Below are positions 1 to 7,935 of a stretch of DNA of 64,000 nt, piece by piece. Under the pieces are notes generated by a model. The model ran no database searches. It saw only the letters and a program-made list of their open reading frames with translations, and was not told the origin of the DNA. Source of the stretch: JACRBR01 sp964371355 (GTDB lineage: Bacteria > Chloroflexota > Dehalococcoidia > DSTF01 > JACRBR01); the NCBI GenBank assembly GCA_964371355.1, contig CAYJMG010000001.1, forward strand, positions 186,001-250,000, in the 5' to 3' direction. Positions within the stretch are counted from its first letter, which is position 1; every line of letters begins with the position of its first letter. The translations under genes and the position numbers were made by a program.

Positions 1-2
1 AG

Positions 3-602
3 CGGGTGCAGCGAGCGATCGACTGGCAGGCGCGGGCGATCACGGGCGAGCGGATGGAACGCTACTACGCATCGGGCACGTCCGGGCCGGGGTTCAGGTG
101 CGCGGTGAATGACCGCCGCCCTTGTGCCTGGGGGGCGATCAAGGCCCTCCGTGCCCTCGCGCGCATACCGGCGGAGCACAGGTCACCGCATGTGCGCCGC
201 GCGATTCGGCAGGGCGTCGAGTTCCTGCTCAGCCGCGATCCGGCGGTGGCGGACTACCCGATGATCCGGGGGAATACGAAGCCTAGCTCCTCATGGTTCA
301 GGCTCGGGTTCCCGTCCGGATACATTGCCGATGTCCTGCAGAACCTGGAAGTCCTGTGCGAGCTTGGGCGTGGCCGCGATCGGCGAATCGAGCCGGCCAT
401 CAGGTGGGTCCTGTCGATGCAGGATGCCCTGGGGCGCTGGCGCAACGAGTACGCGTACAACGGCAAGACCTGGGTGGATATCGAGAAGCAGGGGAAACCC
501 AGCAAGTGGGTGACGCTTCGCGCCTGTCGCGTGCTTAAGCTGGCTGGCGAGGCCGGCAACCGCGCGATTCCAGCGCGGGGCGGAGATCCGGTGGTCGCAT
601 GA
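3..602 (+). CDS. alpha/alpha-toroid (squalene-cyclase/prenyltransferase-like) protein, 5' partial
   Basis: The reading frame is open to the left edge, so only the C-terminal part (about 199 codons) is seen. Repeats such as AIRQGVEFLLSRD and AIRWVLSMQDALGRW, with the QDxxGRW pattern, are typical of the helical barrel of terpene cyclases and prenyltransferase-like toroids. The closing segment KPSKWVTLRACRVLKL resembles a toroid family often auto-annotated as squalene cyclase or 'nitrogen fixation protein'. No catalytic DxDD motif lies in the visible part, so the activity is unknown. The stop overlaps the next ATG (ATGA), so it is coupled to the E1-beta gene, an unusual partner. Confidence 0.6.
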   Translation, partial: RVQRAIDWQARAITGERMERYYASGTSGPGFRCAVNDRRPCAWGAIKALRALARIPAEHRSPHVRRAIRQGVEFLLSRDPAVADYPMIRGNTKPSSSWFRLGFPSGYIADVLQNLEVLCELGRGRDRRIEPAIRWVLSMQDALGRWRNEYAYNGKTWVDIEKQGKPSKWVTLRACRVLKLAGEAGNRAIPARGGDPVVA

Positions 603-1573
603 AGAAGATGACGTACCGCGATGCACTCCGCTCGGCGCTGCGTGAGGCGCTTGCTGCGGACCCCACCGTCTTCCTCATGGGTGAGGATGTCGGCCGCTAC
701 GGCGGCGCCTTCGCCGTCAGCCACGGGCTGCTCGCCGAGTTCGGCGAGGAGCGGGTGCGCGACACCCCGCTCTCGGAGTCTACGTTCGTGGGCGCGGGGA
801 TCGGGGCGGCGCTGAACGGCATGCGGCCCATCGTCGAGGTCATGACCGTGAACTTCAGCCTGCTCGCGATGGACCAGGTGCTGAACAACGCCGCGACGCT
901 GCGCTACATGTCGGGCGGCCAGTTCAACATCCCGCTCGTCGTGCGCATGGCGACGGGTGGCGGACGCCAGCTCGCGGCCCAACACTCACACAGCCTCGAG
1001 GGATGGTACGCCCACATCCCCGGCATCCGCGTGCTATCGCCGGCGACGGTCGCCGACGCGCGCGGCATGCTACTGGCCGCGCTACAAGAGCCGGATCCAG
1101 TGTTCCTGTTCGAGCACGCAACCCTGTACCCGGTCGAGGACGACATCGACGAGGACGCGGGTCCGTGCGACATCCGGCATGCCGCCGTGCGCCGCGAGGG
1201 CGGCGACGTGACGCTGATAGCCTACGGAGGCTCGCTGCCGAAGGCGGCGCGCGCAGCCGAGACCCTCACAGCCGAGGGGATCGAGGCGGAGGTGATCGAC
1301 CTGCGCACGCTGCGGCCCCTCGACATCGACACGATCGTCGCTTCGGTGACGAAGACGCACCGCGCGGTCATCGTCGACGAGGCGTGGCGCACGGGCAGCC
1401 TGTCCGGCGAGATCTCGGCGCAGATCATGGAGCGCGCGTTCAACGCCCTCGACTGGCCGGTGCAGCGCGTTTGCGGCGCCGAGGTGCCGACGCCGTACGC
1501 GAAGCACATGGAGGACGCGGCGCTGCCGCGAGCGGAGACCGTCGTCGAGGCGGTGCGGGAGATGGTCGGCTGA
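599..1573 (+). CDS. 2-oxoacid (pyruvate-type) dehydrogenase E1 component, beta subunit
   Basis: A 324-residue protein of the usual E1-beta length. It has an N-terminal transketolase-like pyrimidine-binding domain (GEDVGRYGGAF, then DTPLSESTFVGAGIGAALNG) and a C-terminal transketolase domain (VIDLRTLRPLDIDTI). With an alpha subunit it carries out thiamine-diphosphate-dependent decarboxylation of a 2-oxoacid and acylates the lipoyl group of E2. The start ATG overlaps the upstream stop and its own stop overlaps the E2 start, so the three are one translational unit. No alpha subunit is visible; it may lie upstream of the window. Substrate (pyruvate, branched-chain acid or acetoin) cannot be read from the sequence. 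Confidence 0.9.
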   Translation: MKKMTYRDALRSALREALAADPTVFLMGEDVGRYGGAFAVSHGLLAEFGEERVRDTPLSESTFVGAGIGAALNGMRPIVEVMTVNFSLLAMDQVLNNAATLRYMSGGQFNIPLVVRMATGGGRQLAAQHSHSLEGWYAHIPGIRVLSPATVADARGMLLAALQEPDPVFLFEHATLYPVEDDIDEDAGPCDIRHAAVRREGGDVTLIAYGGSLPKAARAAETLTAEGIEAEVIDLRTLRPLDIDTIVASVTKTHRAVIVDEAWRTGSLSGEISAQIMERAFNALDWPVQRVCGAEVPTPYAKHMEDAALPRAETVVEAVREMVG

Positions 1574-2784
1574 TGGCGGAGTTCGTGATGCCGATCCTGG
1601 GCGCCGACATGGAGGCGGGTACGCTGGTCGCGTGGCGCAAGCAGCCGGGCGACCGCGTCACGCGAGGCGACATCATCGCCGAGGTCGAGACTGACAAGGC
1701 GGACATCGAGGTCGAGGTGTTCCTCGACGGTGTGATCGAGAAGCTGCTGATCGAAGAGGGCACCAAGGTTCCGGTGGGCACGCCGCTGGCAGTGATCCGG
1801 GAGGAGGGCGCCGCCGCCCAACCCGTCCGGGCCGCAGCGCCGGCAGCGCTGGAATCGCCGAAGCCGCCAGCATCACCACCCGCTCGCCGACCAGCGGCAG
1901 CAACCACGCGGGGGGCCCCGATCTCGCCCGCGGCGCGCGAGCTGGCGCGCGAGCTGAGCGTGGACCTGGCAACGGTGACGGGCACGGGGCCGGAGGGCAG
2001 GGTCCAGCGGAAGGACGTGCTCGCGGCCGCGCACGCCACCAAGGAGACACCGCCCACCGCGGGCGCGCCACCTGCTCCACCCACGCCGCAATCGGCGGTC
2101 GGTGCGCGTGCGGAGGACCGGCAGGCGCGCATGCGGCAGGCCATCGCGGCGGCGATGGGCCGCTCGGCGCGGGAGATACCCCAATTCCACATCACCTCGA
2201 CGGTCGACATGACGCGCGCCGTCGCGTGGCTGCGCGAGGAGAACGACCGCCGGCCGATCGCGGAGCGGCTGCTGTACGGCGTGCTGCTCATCAAGGCAAC
2301 AGCGCTGGCGCTGCGGGAGGTGCCGGAGCTGAATGCGACGTGGGCCGGCGACCACGTCGAGCTGAAGGGCAAGATCCACACCGGGCTCGCCATCTCGCTG
2401 CGGGGTGGGGGGCTGGTGGCGCCGGCGATCCACGACGCGGACCAGCGCAGCCTGGGCCAGTTGATGACCGCGTTTCGCGAGCTGGTGCAGCGGGCGCGGG
2501 CGGGCTCCCTGCGCAGCTCGGAACTCTCGGACCCAACGGTCACGATCACCAGCCTGGGGGAGACGGGGGCGGAGGCCGTGTACGGGCTGATCTACCCGCC
2601 CCAGGTCGCGCTCGTGGGGTTCGGGCGGCTCCACGACCGCGTGCTGCCCGTCGACAACGCCATCGCCGTGCGCCCGGCGATCGTGGCAACGCTGACCGCC
2701 GACCACCGGGTCGTGGACGGCCACCGTGGCAGCGTGTTTCTGGCGGCGCTCGACCGTCTGTTGCAGGAGCCATCACAGTTATGA
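1573..2784 (+). CDS. dihydrolipoamide acyltransferase (E2 component)
   Basis: 403 residues. Order: lipoyl domain at about 1-78 with the lipoylated lysine in VETDKAD (K42); an Ala/Pro linker; a peripheral-subunit-binding domain at about 117-155 (SPAARELARELSVDL, GRVQRKDVL); and a catalytic domain ending in the hallmark TADHRVVDGHRG. It transfers the acyl group made by E1 to coenzyme A. The start at 1573 is chosen because ATG overlaps the E1-beta stop; the open frame further upstream is only shadow. The stop overlaps the ACP start (ATGA). No E3 gene follows. Confidence 0.93.
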   Translation: MAEFVMPILGADMEAGTLVAWRKQPGDRVTRGDIIAEVETDKADIEVEVFLDGVIEKLLIEEGTKVPVGTPLAVIREEGAAAQPVRAAAPAALESPKPPASPPARRPAAATTRGAPISPAARELARELSVDLATVTGTGPEGRVQRKDVLAAAHATKETPPTAGAPPAPPTPQSAVGARAEDRQARMRQAIAAAMGRSAREIPQFHITSTVDMTRAVAWLREENDRRPIAERLLYGVLLIKATALALREVPELNATWAGDHVELKGKIHTGLAISLRGGGLVAPAIHDADQRSLGQLMTAFRELVQRARAGSLRSSELSDPTVTITSLGETGAEAVYGLIYPPQVALVGFGRLHDRVLPVDNAIAVRPAIVATLTADHRVVDGHRGSVFLAALDRLLQEPSQL

Positions 2785-3026
2785 ACGAGAGCGAGATCCG
2801 GGCGAAGGTGCTGCGGCTGCTGGGCGACGTGGCGCCCGAGGCCGACATGGGTGCGCTCAAGCCCGACAAGCGCATCCGCGACCAGATCGACATCGACTCG
2901 ATGGACGCGCTGAACCTCCTCATCGCCATCGACGCCGAGTTGGGCGTCGACATCCCCGAGGCCGACTATCCAAAGATGACCACGGTCGACAACATCGTCG
3001 CCTACCTGGCGGCGAAGGCGCGGTAG
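2781..3026 (+). CDS. acyl carrier protein
   Basis: 81 residues, the normal ACP length and acidity. The phosphopantetheine attachment serine is in DIDSMDALN, matching the DS(L/M)D consensus before helix II, and the C-terminus PKMTTVDNIVAYL is helix IV-like. ATG overlaps the E2 stop, so it is made with the dehydrogenase. A dedicated ACP in a 2-oxoacid dehydrogenase operon suggests that acyl groups from E2/CoA are passed to an ACP-dependent lipid or polyketide step. That link is inference, as no ketosynthase is nearby. Confidence 0.88.
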   Translation: MNESEIRAKVLRLLGDVAPEADMGALKPDKRIRDQIDIDSMDALNLLIAIDAELGVDIPEADYPKMTTVDNIVAYLAAKAR

Positions 3027-3078
3027 CGGCCGCCGCCGGCGCGCCCAAACCCCCGACGATGAAGCTATTGGGCGGGCC

Positions 3079-3116
3079 CAACGGCCTGCCACGCGGCCCC
3101 GGGCCCCGGGCCGTTG
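3079..3116 (+). terminator. inverted repeat after the E1/E2/ACP operon
   Basis: Arms CAACGGCC (3079-3086) and GGCCGTTG (3109-3116) are perfectly complementary, and the intervening 22 bases are themselves GC-palindromic. There is no T-run, so termination is only a possibility. It separates the ACP operon from the ArsR promoter region. Confidence 0.35.
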
Positions 3117-3154
3117 CGGGGCCGGTTGGCCCTGACAGGCCACGCCCTCAATTC

Positions 3155-3172
3155 CATATGTTTCGACATATG
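3155..3172 (+). promoter_or_regulatory. perfect inverted repeat, probable ArsR operator
   Basis: CATATGT-TTCG-ACATATG: two perfect 7-bp arms around 4 bases. It covers the start of the downstream ArsR gene, and each arm contains an in-frame ATG (3158 and 3170). ArsR-family proteins commonly bind AT-rich dyads at their own promoter, so autoregulation of the three-gene unit is likely. The region around it is GC-rich, which makes this AT-rich dyad stand out. In RNA the same sequence could form a hairpin hiding the start codons. Confidence 0.6.
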
Positions 3173-3523
3173 GACGCACCGCAGGCCCTTCCCGATTCGG
3201 TGTCGAGACTGCTGGTCGCGCTGGGCGACCCCCAGCGCCAGCGCGTCCTGCGCACGTTCCTCGAAGCCGGGACCTGGGAGCTGGCGGCGACCGACATCGC
3301 CGAACGGTGCGCGCCGCTCTCTCGTCCGGCGGTATCGCACCATCTCGGCCTCATGCGGCGGGTGGGGATGCTGTCATCCCGGCGTGAGGGCAAGCGGATC
3401 TACTACAGGATCGACCGGCAGCAGGTTGAGGACGCGCTCAGGTCCTGTCTCGCGTTCCTCGACGTCTGTTGCGCACCGGCAGCGTCCTGCGGGGACGCCG
3501 GAACGAGGGAGGCGGCACCATGA
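3158..3523 (+). CDS. ArsR/SmtB-family transcriptional regulator with C-terminal cysteine cluster
   Basis: Winged-helix protein of 121 residues (117 if ATG 3170 is used). The helix-turn-helix region reads SRPAVSHHLGLMRRVGMLSS, followed by the wing REGKRIYYRID. The C-terminus carries SCLAFLDVCCAPAASC, a thiol cluster that could sense a soft metal or metalloid, as in ArsR members with C-terminal cysteine sites. Its stop overlaps the molybdoenzyme start (ATGA), so it heads and probably represses that operon. Both candidate starts lie inside the operator dyad and no clear Shine-Dalgarno precedes them. The effector (As, Sb, Se or other) is not determinable here. Confidence 0.85.
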   Translation: MFRHMDAPQALPDSVSRLLVALGDPQRQRVLRTFLEAGTWELAATDIAERCAPLSRPAVSHHLGLMRRVGMLSSRREGKRIYYRIDRQQVEDALRSCLAFLDVCCAPAASCGDAGTREAAP

Positions 3524-6276
3524 TCGGGGAGACGCGCACGCTCGCGGAGGGCCGCTATCGCGACCAGATCGAGTGGGACGACGCGAAGTGGGTGACGCAC
3601 TGCGTCAACTGCTCGCCCGGAAGCTGTCCCTTCCGCGCGTACATCAAGGACGGACGCGTAGTGCGCGAGGAACAGTCGGGCACCCTGCCGCCGATCGAGG
3701 AAGGCGTGCCGGACATGAACCCGATGGGCTGCCAGAAAGGCGCGGCGTGGAGCCGCATGCTGGAGGCCCCGAACCGCATCCTGCACCCGATGCGGCGGGT
3801 GGGCGAGCGCGGCGCGGGTTCGTGGGAGCGGATCAGCTGGGACGAGGCGCTGGCGTCGGTCGCCAACGCGGTGGTACAGGCGATCAAGGAGTCCGGGCCG
3901 GAGAGCATCGTGCAGGCTGGCACGCCCGGCGAAGGCGGCCTGACCGCCGGCTACTTGTTCGAGAAGCTGATCAACCGCATAGGTGGGACGAGCACCGACA
4001 CGAACGGCGACATCGGCGACTTCAGCGTGGGTACCTACCTGACGTTCGGGAACGCGGCCGCGGCGAGCAGCCTGGACGACTGGTTTCACAGCGACCTGCT
4101 GCTGATTTGGCACCGCAACCCGGCGTACACGGCCATCCCCCATTACCACTACATCGCCGAGGCGCGGTATCGCGGAGCAGATGTTGTCACGATCGCGCCT
4201 GACTACAACCCATCGGCCATGCACGCGGACTACTACGTGGGCGTGCGGCCCGGCGCGGACGCGGCGCTGGCGCTCTCCATGGCGCGCGTCATCCTCGACG
4301 AGGGCCTCATCGACGAGCCGTTCGTGCGGTCCCAGACGGACCTGCCGTTGCTCGTCCGGTCGGACAACGGCCGGTTCTTGCGCGCGAGCGATCTCGACGA
4401 AGGCGGGCGCGCCGATCAGTTCTACACCTGGTCCACTGCCGGCGGACACGTCGTCCCGGCCTCGCGCGAGCTGTTAGACGAGGACCGCGACGCCGCGCTC
4501 GAGGGGACGTTCCTGGCGACGCTTGCCGGCGGGTCGCGAGTCGAGGTCCGGCCGGCGTTCGCCCTGCTACGGGGGGTGCTTGCCGGTTACGCGCCAGAGG
4601 ACGCGGCGGCCGTGTGCGGCGTACACGCTGACGTGATCCGGGAGATGGCACGGAAGGTCGCGGCGAACCGCACCGCGATCCTCCTCGGGTTCAATTCGGC
4701 GAAGTACTACCACGGGGACCTCATGGAACGGGCGATGTGCCTGTTGCTGGCGCTGACGGGCAACTGGGGTAAGAAGGGGACCGGTATCGGCGTTGCGGTC
4801 ACGGGGATGTTCGACGGCGGGTTCCTGTTCGCGATGAAGCCGGCTGCCGGCCGCGAGTTGATGCGCGGAATCCTGAACATGCGCGCGTCGGTCATCAACG
4901 GCATGAAGGCGGCCGACCCGGGGCTCACCGACGCCGCGGCGGCGATCCAGATGCAGCAGGGGGGCGCGGGGATCGGCCACGCTGCCGTACCCGCCTTCCT
5001 CTGGTACAACCAGACGGCGCTCGCCGATCGCTGGGCCCGGCGGGAGTGGTCCGACCCCTCGATGGCGCGTCCGCTGGGCGAGTACGTCGAGGAGGCGGCG
5101 TCGAACGGCTGGTGGCGCGGCCTCGACCGGCCGGGGAAGCAGCCTCCACGAGTGCTGTTCGAGATCGGGTCGAACTGGGCACGCCGGATGCGGGGCGGGC
5201 ATGCGGCCTACAAGCAGATCCTCGACGGGCTGGACCTGCTGGTGTGCATGGACTGGCGCATGTCGGCCAGCGCGCTGCAGGCCGACATCCTGTTGCCGGC
5301 CGCCGCGCCTTACGAGAAGCCGGGATTCGCGCAGACCTCGCCGCAGACGCTGCTGCTCACCTACTCCGACGCGTGCGTGCCGCCTGCCGGGGAGGCGCGC
5401 CCGGAGTGGGAGACGTTCATCGCTCTGGCGAAAGCGATCGAGGAACAGGCGACGGCGTCCGGGTTCGTGGAGTACAGCGACGGACGGGGCACGGCGCGGC
5501 GCCTGGACGGGCTGTCGGCGTACTTCACCGCGAACGGCGCGTTCGAGACGACCGAGCGCGTGCTGGAGGAGATGGTTGCCGACACCGTGGAGTCGGGGAC
5601 GCTGCCCGAGGGCACCACGCTGGACACCTTCCGCGAGCAGGGGCACGCGCGCTTCATTGACTGGGGCATCACGCCGTTCGCGCTGGTGCAGGCCGCCGAC
5701 CTGCGCGACGACGAGACGCACACCGCATTGCGGCACCACGTCGAGCGGGGGCTACCGTACGCGACGCTGACGCGGCGGGCGCAGTTCTACATCGACCACC
5801 CGTGGTTCATCGAGGCGGGCGAAGCTCTGCCGGTCCACAAGGAGAACCCGCCGATGGGCGGCGAGTATCCCCTGGTGCTGACGAGCGGCCACTCCCGCTG
5901 GAGCATCCACTCGATGAATCACGCCGACCGGGCGATGCTCGGCACACACCGCGGCGAGCCGGCGGTCCTGATCGGTCATGCCGACGCCGCCGCGCGGGGC
6001 ATCGGTGATGGTGACCGCGTGCGTGTGTACAACGGCGTCTCGTCGTTCGTGTCGCAGGTCAAAGTGGCGGCCGGAGTGCGGCCGGGCCAGGTCATCAGCT
6101 ACAACGGCTGGGAGCCGTACCAGTACGCCGACTGGCGCCATAGCGCGGAAACGGAGCCGGGCATGGTGAAGTGGCTGCACTTCGCGGGCGGGGAGGGCCA
6201 CCTGCGCTACTGGACCGCGCAGTGGCAGCCAGCGCCCATCGACCGGGCGTTCCGCGTGGAAATCGAGCCCGCCTGA
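3520..6276 (+). CDS. molybdopterin oxidoreductase, type II DMSO-reductase-like catalytic subunit
   Basis: 918 residues. Near the N-terminus are H27, C28, C31, C36 and C71 (THCVNCSPGSC ... NPMGCQKG). The His-x3-Cys-x4-Cys-xn-Cys arrangement resembles the [4Fe-4S] site of type II members such as ethylbenzene, dimethylsulfide, chlorate and selenate enzymes. NGDIGDFSVGTY probably holds the Mo-ligating Asp. The C-terminal region (NPPMGGEYPLVLTSGHSRWSIHS) is the molydopterin-dinucleotide-binding domain. No Tat signal is seen, so it should be cytoplasmic unless carried by a partner. Usual beta (Fe-S), gamma (heme) and chaperone subunits are absent; a radical SAM gene follows instead. Start chosen at ATG 3520, overlapping the regulator stop and preceded by GGGAGG. 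Substrate unknown. Confidence 0.85.
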   Translation: MIGETRTLAEGRYRDQIEWDDAKWVTHCVNCSPGSCPFRAYIKDGRVVREEQSGTLPPIEEGVPDMNPMGCQKGAAWSRMLEAPNRILHPMRRVGERGAGSWERISWDEALASVANAVVQAIKESGPESIVQAGTPGEGGLTAGYLFEKLINRIGGTSTDTNGDIGDFSVGTYLTFGNAAAASSLDDWFHSDLLLIWHRNPAYTAIPHYHYIAEARYRGADVVTIAPDYNPSAMHADYYVGVRPGADAALALSMARVILDEGLIDEPFVRSQTDLPLLVRSDNGRFLRASDLDEGGRADQFYTWSTAGGHVVPASRELLDEDRDAALEGTFLATLAGGSRVEVRPAFALLRGVLAGYAPEDAAAVCGVHADVIREMARKVAANRTAILLGFNSAKYYHGDLMERAMCLLLALTGNWGKKGTGIGVAVTGMFDGGFLFAMKPAAGRELMRGILNMRASVINGMKAADPGLTDAAAAIQMQQGGAGIGHAAVPAFLWYNQTALADRWARREWSDPSMARPLGEYVEEAASNGWWRGLDRPGKQPPRVLFEIGSNWARRMRGGHAAYKQILDGLDLLVCMDWRMSASALQADILLPAAAPYEKPGFAQTSPQTLLLTYSDACVPPAGEARPEWETFIALAKAIEEQATASGFVEYSDGRGTARRLDGLSAYFTANGAFETTERVLEEMVADTVESGTLPEGTTLDTFREQGHARFIDWGITPFALVQAADLRDDETHTALRHHVERGLPYATLTRRAQFYIDHPWFIEAGEALPVHKENPPMGGEYPLVLTSGHSRWSIHSMNHADRAMLGTHRGEPAVLIGHADAAARGIGDGDRVRVYNGVSSFVSQVKVAAGVRPGQVISYNGWEPYQYADWRHSAETEPGMVKWLHFAGGEGHLRYWTAQWQPAPIDRAFRVEIEPA

Positions 6277-6325
6277 CGAGCCAGAGTCGCCTTTCGCCGC
6301 GCTGCTGGCATACTGAAGCCGGCTT

Positions 6326-7633
6326 ATGACGACTCCAACCATGTCCGCGCAGACCGCCGCTAACCTGCGGGGGTTTCACCTGCTGGTGAAGCCAACGGGC
6401 GCGATCTGCAATCTGGACTGCCAGTACTGCTTCTTCCTGTCGAAGGAGAGCCTGTATCCGGGCAGTCGCTTCCGCATGACGGACTCGCTCCTGGAGACAT
6501 ACATCCGGCAGCTCATCGAGGCGCAGCCGGGCCCCGAGGTGACGGTCGCGTGGCAGGGTGGCGAGCCCACACTGATGGGCCTCGACTTCTTCCGCCGCTC
6601 GGTCGAGTTCCTGGAGAAGTACCGACGGCCGGGGAGCCGCATCGTGAACACGATCCAGACGAACGGCACGCTCATCGACGCTGAGTGGGCCGCGTTCTTC
6701 CGGGAACACGACTTCCTGGTGGGGGTCTCCATCGACGGGCCGCGCGAACTGCACGACGCGTACCGGGTCGACAAGGGCGGTAAACCGACGTTCGACGCCG
6801 TGATGCGGGGCCTGCGAGCGCTGCGCGATGGCGGCGTCGCGCACAACGTGCTGACGACCGTGCACCACGCGAACGAGAGCCAGCCGCTGGAGGTCTACCA
6901 CTTCCTGCGCGACGACGCGGGTGCGCAGTTCATCCAGTTCATCCCGATCGTCGAGCGCGGCGACGCCGCGAACGCCGGGACGGACGGCGCGTTGTCCCAG
7001 CGCTCGGTAGACAGCGATGCCTGGGGGCAGTTCCTGATCGCCATCTTCGACGAATGGGTGCGGCGCGACGTCGGCTCCGTATTCGTGCAGATGTTCGATG
7101 CGGCGCTGGCGGCGTGGGTGGGTGAGCCGTCGCCGCTGTGCATCTTCGCGGAGACGTGCGGCGACGCGCTGGCGCTGGAGCACAACGGCGACGTGTATTC
7201 GTGCGACCACTTCGTCGAACCGGCGCACCTGCTGGGGAACATCGAGCGGGACTCGCTCATCGAGCTGGTGTCGTCGGAGAAGCAGCGGGGGTTCGGGGAC
7301 GCCAAGCGGGACACCCTGCCGCAATACTGCCGCGAGTGCGACGTGCGCTTCGCCTGCCACGGCGAGTGCCCCAAGAACCGGTTCATCACGACGCCCGACG
7401 GCGAGCCGGGGCTGAACTACCTCTGCGCTGGCTACAAGTCGTTCTTCCACCATGTCGACGCGCCGATGCGCTTCATGGCCGGCGAGCTATCCGCCGGCCG
7501 CCCCGCCTCCAACGTGATGGCGCAGGTCGCTCGCCAGGACAGCCAGCTTCGCGAGATGGTGTCGCGCGCGGGCCGCAACGACGCGTGTCCGTGCGGAAGC
7601 GGCCGCAAGGTCAAGCGCTGCCACGGCGCGTAG
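6326..7633 (+). CDS. anaerobic sulfatase-maturase-type radical SAM protein with C-terminal SEC-C motif
   Basis: 435 residues. The radical SAM CX3CX2C motif is CNLDCQYC near residue 31, followed by the family signature VAWQGGEPTLMG. C-terminal cysteines (CDHF, CRECDVRFACHGECPKN, LCAGYK) match the SPASM-like auxiliary cluster region of formylglycine-forming maturases. The tail CPCGSGRKVKRCHG is a SEC-C zinc motif. Known family members oxidise Cys or Ser to formylglycine in sulfatases, but no sulfatase gene lies in the window. It follows the molybdoenzyme after 49 bases on the same strand, so the pair is probably co-transcribed and it may modify a different protein. Confidence 0.88.
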   Translation: MTTPTMSAQTAANLRGFHLLVKPTGAICNLDCQYCFFLSKESLYPGSRFRMTDSLLETYIRQLIEAQPGPEVTVAWQGGEPTLMGLDFFRRSVEFLEKYRRPGSRIVNTIQTNGTLIDAEWAAFFREHDFLVGVSIDGPRELHDAYRVDKGGKPTFDAVMRGLRALRDGGVAHNVLTTVHHANESQPLEVYHFLRDDAGAQFIQFIPIVERGDAANAGTDGALSQRSVDSDAWGQFLIAIFDEWVRRDVGSVFVQMFDAALAAWVGEPSPLCIFAETCGDALALEHNGDVYSCDHFVEPAHLLGNIERDSLIELVSSEKQRGFGDAKRDTLPQYCRECDVRFACHGECPKNRFITTPDGEPGLNYLCAGYKSFFHHVDAPMRFMAGELSAGRPASNVMAQVARQDSQLREMVSRAGRNDACPCGSGRKVKRCHGA

Positions 7634-7935
7634 TGGTCCGCCGCCCGGCAGGCCGGTACCGGGCCCCCTTTGTCGCAAATCGCGACGAGTCGCCCAATGT
7701 GATCCGGCCCGCTTGGAGTTCACGAGCGCCGACCCTACGCTCGCATCAGCCAGTGGCACCGCGCGCCGCGAAACTGCGGAGCAATCGGATGAACCGTACG
7801 ACGCTGGTGGGGCCGGACTTGAGTGTTTCGGTGGGCATGGTTGTCGCTCCTTTGCATCCACGGATCGCATCCCGCGGGTCACCTTGATCGAGATATCGCG
7901 CCATTTCGCGGCCAGCGCCGCTCCCGCTTGTGCGA
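7634..7935. other. intergenic stretch between convergent genes
   Basis: About 300 bases with no confident gene. A palindrome CCGGTACCGG lies near 7655-7670 followed by CCCCCTTT and could help terminate the radical SAM transcript. On the minus strand a 30-codon frame with a good Shine-Dalgarno is listed separately. Confidence 0.4.
7746..7838 (-). CDS. possible small protein, 30 residues
   Basis: The minus strand shows AAAGGAG eight bases before an ATG at 7838, then 30 codons with a basic, hydrophobic centre (SVVRFIRLLRSFAARG) that could be an amphipathic helix. It lies about 100 bases beyond the MMPL stop on the same strand. There is no homology argument, only the ribosome-binding site, so this is tentative. 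Confidence 0.25.
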   Translation of the reverse strand: MPTETLKSGPTSVVRFIRLLRSFAARGATG

